Assembly: GCF_003265705.1 (NCBI RefSeq)
Contig: NW_020312828.1
Coordinates: 53,376,055-53,440,054 of the forward strand
Origin: Callorhinus ursinus
Lineage: Eukaryota > Chordata > Mammalia > Carnivora > Otariidae
Reading direction: 5' to 3'
DNA length: 64,000 nt
Each line of letters begins with the position of its first letter. The first letter of the stretch is position 1. The position numbers and the translations under genes are program-made. Shown in pieces: positions 58,271-64,000 of this stretch. The notes under the pieces were generated by a model. That model was not told where the DNA came from, did not search any database, and worked only from the letters and a program-made list of their open reading frames with translations.

Positions 58271-58959
58271 AAAAAAATAAAATTTCAACTCAACACTCTC
58301 TTCCAACTGTCTATGAAGCAAACAGACTATGGGAAAATTTACAAATGATCTGGGGATTTTCTTTTGACTAAAATATTTTGGCACCACTTATTCTGGTGGA
58401 AGGAACAAATGTTCAGTGGCCACCTACTGCATGTCAGATGATGTGTTTGAATTTTTGCATAGATGAGCTCATCAAATTCTAAAAAAAAGACAACAAAACA
58501 AGCAAACAAACCTATGAGTCTCATTTCAAAATAAGGAATTGAGCTCTAATAATAAGTTTCAGAGCTGTGATTTAAATTCATATCTGTTTGATTCTCTAAT
58601 CCAAGCTTTTTCTGCTCTACCATTCTGCCTTTCAAATGGCAAAGCCCTCTGAAATTCGCATTATATGATTTTGATATGTCATGAAGAGAGAAAAATAGAA
58701 ATGGAAATTGATAAAGACTTTTACCATGCCAAAAACTTGACATTTACTATGGGAAGGCATAAATGATTTCAAATGATGAACAAGCCTACAGACTTTTTGG
58801 GAGGCTTTTAAATGTGATTAGGCATACACAATCAGACATATTTTCAGACTTACTTATGTAGATATTTCTCTTTTACTCCCACCCACAAATACATGCAGTC
58901 ACAGTTGCCTGGACCAGTTTGTGTCTGCTGACAATCTTGGGCTCAGTTAGATGGGAGGT
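58271..58959. other. Intergenic, no recognised feature
   Basis: AT-rich unique sequence. Frames at 58339-58524 and 58546-58743 (minus) have no domain. Confidence 0.4.
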
Positions 58960-59560
58960 GGGGGGCTGGGAATAGCGGCTGGGAAATAACTACGTTTGCA
59001 TTTTGAAAAGATCACGCTGGCTGCAGTGCATAGATTAGATTAGAGAAGGCTAGATGAATGCCGGGAGATCAGTTAGGAAGCTATTGCAGTAGTTTGGGTA
59101 AAAGATGGTGATCTTAGAGTAAACTAGTAATAATCAAGAGGGTGAAAAGTCAGTGGATTTGAGTTGGAAGTGAAATCAGTAGGACTTTGTGATGTACTGG
59201 ATATAAGTGGTGAGGTGAGGAAAGTTTAGATAGAACTCTTAGTTCTGTCAGGTTCATTGAGATAGGGGAAACAGAAGTAGAATAAAATTTTAGGGGAAAA
59301 ATCAATACCTTGGTTTTTATATATGTTGAATTTGAATGTACCAAATTTAGATATGTTGAGTTTTAGACTTCCAAATGAAGATTTAGGATGGGAGGTTGAA
59401 AATAAAGGTCTAAAACTCAGAGAATAGTCCTGGACTAGAGCTATGAATATGGAGGGTGATCATAGTGTATATGGTGATTAAAGCTGTGGACCTGGATGTG
59501 ATTTTCTCAGAAAAGCTTAATGGGTAAGACAGAAACTTTGTCTACTACCCAGGCTTTTGG
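58960..59560 (+). repeat. Old medium-reiteration repeat (same family as 37530-37845)
   Basis: AAAGATCACGCTGGCTGCAG, GGGAGATCAGTTAGGAAGCT and ATTGCAGTAGTTTGGGTAAA continue the element seen at 37530-37845. A fragment (TTATTGCAGTAGATCAGGTG) also lies near 43748-43770. Family name not assigned. Confidence 0.5.
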
Positions 59561-59882
59561 AAGTTTAATGTTTGGTAACTGGGTGAACAGGGATGAGCTT
59601 GCAAAGTAAATACAGGAGTGACTAGAGATAGGAGAGTAAAACCAAATAGCTGTGGTAAGAAAGTATTTCAAAAGAAGAGGTGATTAACACATATGTTATA
59701 GATGAGGACTGAAAAATGTCCATAAATTTGTGATGTGGAATAAATTAATGACCTTAATAAGATCTCTTTTGGTAAAGTGATGAAGGTAGAAACTGAATTG
59801 TTGAGGTTGAGGAGTGAGCAGTAGGTGAGAAATCAGAATAGTGTGGAGGAAAAATAAAACCTCTTGAAGAGTTTGGTTAGGG

Positions 59883-60092
59883 GCGGCTGGATGGCTCAGT
59901 GGGTTAAGTGTCCAACTTTTGGTTTCGGCTCAGTTCATGATCAGGGTAATAAGATCGAGCCCCACACTGGGCTCTATGCTCAGCATGGAGTCTACTTGAA
60001 ATTCTCTCCCTCCCTCCCCCTCTGCCCCTCTTCCTACTGACATTTGCACAGACATGCATGCTCTCTCTCTCAACTAAAATCTTAAAAAAAAA
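59883..60092 (+). mobile_element. Older Can-SINE, sense
   Basis: Head GGCGGCTGGATGGCTCAGTG, GGTTAAGTGTCCAACTTTTG, TCAGTTCATGATCAGGGT, CT-rich tail and CTAAAATCTTAAAAAAAAA. Likely target duplication GAGTTTGGTTAGG before and GGGTTTGGTGAGG after, diverged. Confidence 0.9.
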
Positions 60093-60289
60093 GGGTTTGG
60101 TGAGGTTTTAAACCAGTTGGGCTTTCTTTTTTCTTCTTCCTTCCTATTTAGGAAAAGTAAAACATTACCATTTCTTAGGGCAAATTTTTTCTTGCCCCTG
60201 AACCAAACAGAAAAAAAGAAGAAAAGAAAAAAAAAAGAGAACTAAATTAAAGCCAAGTCTTTACATTTTGTCTAAGTCTCTGTATTCTT
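60093..60289. other. Short tract with A/G-rich low complexity
   Basis: Unclassified sequence with an A-rich GAAAAGAAAAAAAAAAGAGA tract near 60219-60240. Confidence 0.5.
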
Positions 60290-61437
60290 CTCTGTGTTAG
60301 AGAAGCCAGTTATGTCTCCTGCTCCTGAAAGAAGGGGTCCTGTAATGCCCAGGGCCTGATGCTTCAGGGAGTACCTCCAGTGTGAGTTGAGCGTGCTCTG
60401 TTGTTGTATTCTGGCTATTCTGTCTTCCAGGCCAGTCATCTGCAGAGGCTCTCCTTACCTGCCATGGGCAGTGTTTGGTCCCTGGCCTGAATGTACTGTT
60501 TTAACTAGGTGTGATTTTGTCTGCTTGTGAAATGAGACCTGTCACCACCTCCACAGGAACTGAGGTCCTGCAAAACTCTCTGGTCACGAGATGTAGTGTG
60601 GGCAGGGGTTTGTGCTGGTCTTCTTGGGGAGTAGCCCACTGCACTGGGACTGAGGCAAGTGGAGCTGAGAAAGGCAGTTCCATTGGAACTGGGCTGGGGC
60701 TTAGTGTAAGCCAATTAGGCTGCTTCCCACAGCTGACTCCGTGTTTATGCAGGGGGTGGGGGATGGAAATGACATTGGCCCTCTACTTTGTTCTAAGAGA
60801 GGTGTCTCTGTGAAAGCTGCCTCTCAGGGACAAGCTCCAAGGAGAGCAAATAATTTCCCCACTGTGTGTCCCAGGTACTCTTCAGATCACTCTTCCCATG
60901 CTGTATGCCCCTGGGTTGTTTCCCTGCTTTCTCTCCAAGAGGAGCACGATAACCTGGGGACTCTATCCCAGCCAAGCCTGCTGACCTTTAAAACTCCTGG
61001 CAGTAAGCCCTGCTGGTTGCAAGAACTCATGAAATTCAGCCTCTCTCGTTTTCCAAGCCAGTGGCTAAGGGGAGACATTCTCCTTGTGTGGTCTTCTGTG
61101 TGCTCCTCTATCTCTATCTCTATCTCTATCTCTATCTCTATCTCTATCTCTATCTCTGTCTCTTCTCTGTCTCTGTCTGTCTCTCCCTTGTTTGTGCATG
61201 GCTCCCTGCCTTCCACAGCAGAGCAGCCAGGATCCATTTCTCCCCTGAATCACGTCTCTGTACTTCCTATCTTCTTTGATGTGGCCTCCTCTCTCCCTTT
61301 AGTTGTGGAGTTTGTTCTGTTGGTCTTCAGGTTGATTTCTGGGGTATTTAAGATTATTTTATAGTTATCTAGTTGTATTCATGATACAAAGTGCACCTAG
61401 GATCCTCCTACTCCCCTGCTATCTTCCTGTCTCCACT
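60290..61437 (-). mobile_element. L1 5' UTR fragment
   Basis: On the minus strand the element starts near 61437 (GGAGACAGGAAGATAGCAGG) and continues as GC-richer 5' UTR. Blocks shared with the 5' UTR in 32520-33203 include GTTGCAAGAACTCATGAAAT versus GTTGTAAGAACCCACGAAAT, CTTTGATGTGG, GTGGAGTTTGTTCTG and GTGTTTATGC. It ends near 60290 without any ORF1 or ORF2. Frames such as 60741-61364 are 5' UTR readthrough, not genes. Confidence 0.75.
61106..61157. repeat. (CTCTAT)n hexanucleotide microsatellite
   Basis: About eight and a half perfect units in the L1 5' UTR fragment, followed by a degenerate TCTGTCTC tract. The matching place in the 32520-33203 5' UTR reads only TTTCTCTCTCTTCTCTGTGC, so this is a local expansion. 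It gives IEIEIE and LYLYLY peptides in false frames. Confidence 0.95.
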
Positions 61438-61439
61438 AT

Positions 61440-62165
61440 AATTTTTTTAATTAAAAAATTATTTAAATGAATATATAATAATACTGACTTCGTTTTGCCA
61501 TGCAGTTCTACAAATTTAAACACATGTATAGATTCTGTAACTACCACTCTAATTGGGATACAGAACCATTTCATCACCCTAGGAATCTTCATGCTATTTG
61601 CACCCTTTCCTCACCTAACCTTTGGCAACCACTAATCTATTCTCTGTCCCTACAATTTTATCTTTTTGAGAATGCCATATAAATGGAGTCCCAGAGTGCC
61701 TAACTTTTTGAGGCTGGCTTCTTTTACCTGAGAGTGGGTGCCTTTGAAATTCATCCATATTGTTGCATATATCAATAATTCATTGCTTTTTATTTCTGAG
61801 TAATATTCCATTATATAAATGTACCACAATGCATTTATCCATTTATCTGTTCATGGACAATTCCAATTTTGGCAGTTATGACTAGAGCTGTTATAAACAT
61901 TCATGTATAGGTTTCTTATAAGTTTCCTTTCTTTATACTGATAACCAGGAATAGGATTACTGGGCCATATCGTATTTAACTTTATAAGACACTGCCAAAC
62001 TGTTTACCAGGCAACTATACCATTTTGTGTCTTGGTTTTAAAACTAAAATGAAATAGACACCTATTAGAATGGCTAAAATTTTAAATGCTGACAATTTCA
62101 AGTACTGGTGAGGATGTGGAGAAACTGGAACTCTAATGCATTGCTGGTGGGAATGCAAAATGATA
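61440..62165 (-). mobile_element. Old L1 with inverted 5' segment (twin-priming structure)
   Basis: 61440-62022 is minus-strand L1 3' end (AATATTCCATTATATAAATG, GGAATAGGATTACTGGGCCA and AAACTGTTTACCAGGC on +). 62025-62165 is plus-strand ORF2 (TAGAATGGCTAAAATTTTAA, GGATGTGGAGAAACTGGAAC, CTGGTGGGAATGCAAAATGA). In L1 coordinates the plus piece ends at AAAATGATACAG, exactly where the minus piece begins (AAAATGGTATAG in reverse complement). Confidence 0.82.
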
Positions 62166-62559
62166 CAGCTGAGGGAAAAAAGCTGTGGGTCACAGTCTTT
62201 GATACTCCAATCACAGAAGTGACATTCCATCACTTCCGTATTTGTTAGAATCAAGTTACTAAGTCTAGCCCACATTCAAGGAGAGGGAATTACAGAAAGG
62301 CATGAATATCATAGAGGAGGGATAACCGTTGGAGTCATTTAAAAAGGCTGCCTAAAACAATAATTTAAAAACCACGAGAAGAATTTACAGGGAAGAATAT
62401 TATATTTACACAGATATTTACCATTTCTACTGTTTTTCCTTTATTTCTAACATTCCAGTTTCCTTCTGCTATCATTTTCTTTTTGTCCAAAAAAAAAATC
62501 CTTTTTTATTTCAGTGCAGATCTCCTGAAAATGTATTCTCTTAGTTTTCCTTTTTCTAA
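62166..62559. other. Intergenic, no recognised feature
   Basis: Unique-looking sequence between two L1 structures. An A-run (AAAAAAAAA) near 62490. Nothing else recognised. Confidence 0.4.
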
Positions 62560-62681
62560 TAAAGTCTTTATTTCACCTTCATTCCTAAAGGATATTTTCA
62601 TTGTATACACTGTGCTGGGCTGACAGTTCTTTCAGCTCTTTGAAAATGTTGTTTAACTTGCTTCTGGCCTCCATGTTTTCT

Positions 62682-63134
62682 TTTTTCTTTTTCCTTTTTT
62701 TCTATTATGTTCAATTAGCCAAGATATAGTACATCTTTAGTTTTTTGATGTAGTGTTCAACGATTCATCAGTTGCATATAAAACCCAGTGCTCATCACCA
62801 CATGTGCCCTCCTTAATACCCGTCACCCGGTTACCCCATCCCCCAACCCCCCCCGCCCCCGCTTAACCCTCAGTTTTGTTCCCAGAGTCCAGAGTCTCTC
62901 ATGGTTTGTCTCCCTCTCTGATTTCTTCCCATTCAGTTTTCCCTCCCTTCCCCTGTGGTCTTCCGTACTATTCCTTATGTTCCACATATGAGTGAAACCA
63001 TATGATAATTGTCTTTCTCTGCTTGACTGATTTCGCTTGGCATAATCCCCTCCAGTTCCATCCATGTTGATAAAATGTTGGGTATTCATCCTTTCTGATG
63101 GCTGAGTACTATTCCATTGTATATATGAACTACA
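62682..63134 (-). mobile_element. 5'-truncated young L1 3' end
   Basis: TATTATGTTCAATTAGCCAA, GTTTTTTGATGTAGTGTTCA, CACCACATGTGCCCTCCTTA, C-run, CACATATGAGTGAAACCATA and ATTCCATTGTATATATGAAC on +. 18-bp duplication CTGGCCTCCATGTTTTCT on its left at 62664-62681. The other copy lies beyond the adjoining SINE at 63330-63347. Confidence 0.93.
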
Positions 63135-63329
63135 TAATTTTATTTATTTATTTTAGAGAGAGAGAGAGACAGACACAGTGAGCAGGGGAGGAGCAGAGAG
63201 AGAAGGACAAGCAGACTCCATGCCGAGGACAGAGCCCAGTGTGGGGCTTGATCCGATGACCCTGAAATCATGACCTGAGCTAAAGCCAAGAGTTGGACAC
63301 TCAACTGACTGAGCCATCCAGGCATGCTC
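63135..63329 (-). mobile_element. Older-type Can-SINE joined to the L1 5' end
   Basis: ATTTTATTTATTTATTTTAG, (GA)n, ACCCTGAAATCATGACCTG, AAGCCAAGAGTTGGACACTC and GAGCCATCCAGGCATGC. Its head lies directly against the 18-bp duplication at 63330-63347, and its tail runs directly into L1 sequence at 63134, with no duplication of its own. Confidence 0.93.
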
Positions 63330-64000
63330 CTGGCCTCCATGTTTTCTGATGAATTTGAATTATTCGCCATGAAAAATGTGTATAATAATAATTTTCAGCA
63401 GTTTATGTTGCTTCTTGGATTTCTTTGAGTTTCTCCTGTTTGGGATTCACTGGGATTCTTGAATCTGTAGGTTTATATATTTCACCATATTTTGGAAGTT
63501 TTGGGTCATTATATCTTCAAAGTTTTTTAAGCATTGGATTATTTTTCTTGTTCTTCTGGGACTCCAATAACTAAATATTAGATCTTTTGATAATTAGTAT
63601 AAATCCTTGAGGGTCTGTTACTTTTTTTTCCTATTTTTTTCTTTTTCAGTTAGGAAAATATCTATAGATCTCTCTTCCAAGTTTACTTACTCTTTTCTTT
63701 ATCATCTCCAATCTGCTGTTGAGCCTTCACAGTAAATTTTAAATTTTGGTTATTGGTTTTTACAGTTCTAAAATTTCTATATAGTTCTTTTGTATAACTT
63801 CTACTGTTCTTGCTGAGATTTCTCATTTTTCATTTTTTTTCTTTTTTTCTAGGAACATTTTTATAATAGCTGATATAAGGCCTTTGTCCAATAATTCCAA
63901 TACCTGTGTTGTTTCAATGTTGACATCTGTTGATTGTCTTTTGCCATGCAAGTTGAAGTATTACTAGTTCTTTATATGCCAAATAATTTTAGGTTGCATT

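Larger units (their letters stand above)
62560..64000 (-). mobile_element. Old L1 internal/5' region, interrupted by a SINE+L1 unit, runs off the window
   Basis: 62560-62681 and 63348-64000 match the same part of the old L1 seen at about 22300-23060 on +. Shared blocks are TTTCAGC.CTTTGAA, CTTTGAGTTT, GGGACTCCA versus GGGACTTCA, and TTCTTGCTGAGATTTCTCAT versus TTTGTTGAAATTTCTCATTT. Non-coding remnant, truncated by the window edge. Confidence 0.65.

Noticed and set aside
60741..61364. 207-codon frame with a repeated Ser-Ile / Leu-Tyr stretch
   Set aside because: It reads an L1 5' UTR fragment in an arbitrary frame, and the repeat is the (CTCTAT)n microsatellite.

Overview
The window is mammalian nuclear DNA, almost certainly from an arctoid carnivore (bear, seal or mustelid side of Carnivora). 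The main evidence is about twenty copies of a tRNA-derived SINE. Its head reads roughly GGGCGCCTGGGTGGCTCAG and its tail is a CT-rich stretch followed by AAATAAAATCTT and poly-A. This is the Can-SINE/SINEC type, in a form closer to arctoids than to the dog SINEC_Cf head. Many L1 copies carry the matching carnivore L1 3' UTR. Composition is AT-rich with long non-coding stretches.

Only one protein-coding segment is supported: the terminal coding exon of EMC2 (TTC35), + strand, 6291-6370. It ends ...EDMLETLQITQS-stop and is followed by a 3' UTR with two AATAAA signals. Positions 1-6290 are therefore the last EMC2 intron. The roughly 57 kb after about 7000 is intergenic. It holds no second gene that I can recognise. 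All the longer open frames are L1 ORF2 remnants, SINE readthrough or chance frames.

Layout. 1-7.0 kb: EMC2 intron, exon and 3' UTR, with two oppositely oriented L1 pieces in the intron. 8.3-13.8 kb: MER5A-like DNA transposon, MaLR-type LTR, L2, and an old L1 whose 5' part is inverted. 15-18.3 kb: cluster of SINEs, one at the 5' junction of a truncated L1. 18.3-24.5 kb: near full-length old L1, minus strand, split by later insertions. 24.5-31 kb: mostly unique DNA with L2, MIR, L1 tails and SINEs. 31.4-33.2 kb: L1 with intact target-site duplications but a large internal deletion. 33-39 kb: unique DNA plus L2/MIR. 39.6-40.06 kb: a perfect 185 + 185 bp inverted repeat. 41-55 kb: SINEs, L1 fragments, microsatellites. 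55.6-56.5 kb: old LTR-like repeats. 59.9-64 kb: L1 5' UTR fragment, a small 5'-inverted L1, and a SINE/L1 composite inside an old L1.

There is no sign of bacterial, phage, CRISPR or operon structure. The most unusual object is the 39.6-40.06 kb palindrome. The next most informative are the retrotransposon structures: two 5'-inverted L1s, one internally deleted L1, and a SINE+L1 unit with a single pair of target-site duplications. Repeat family names were assigned by eye from remembered consensus sequences, so subfamily names are avoided.
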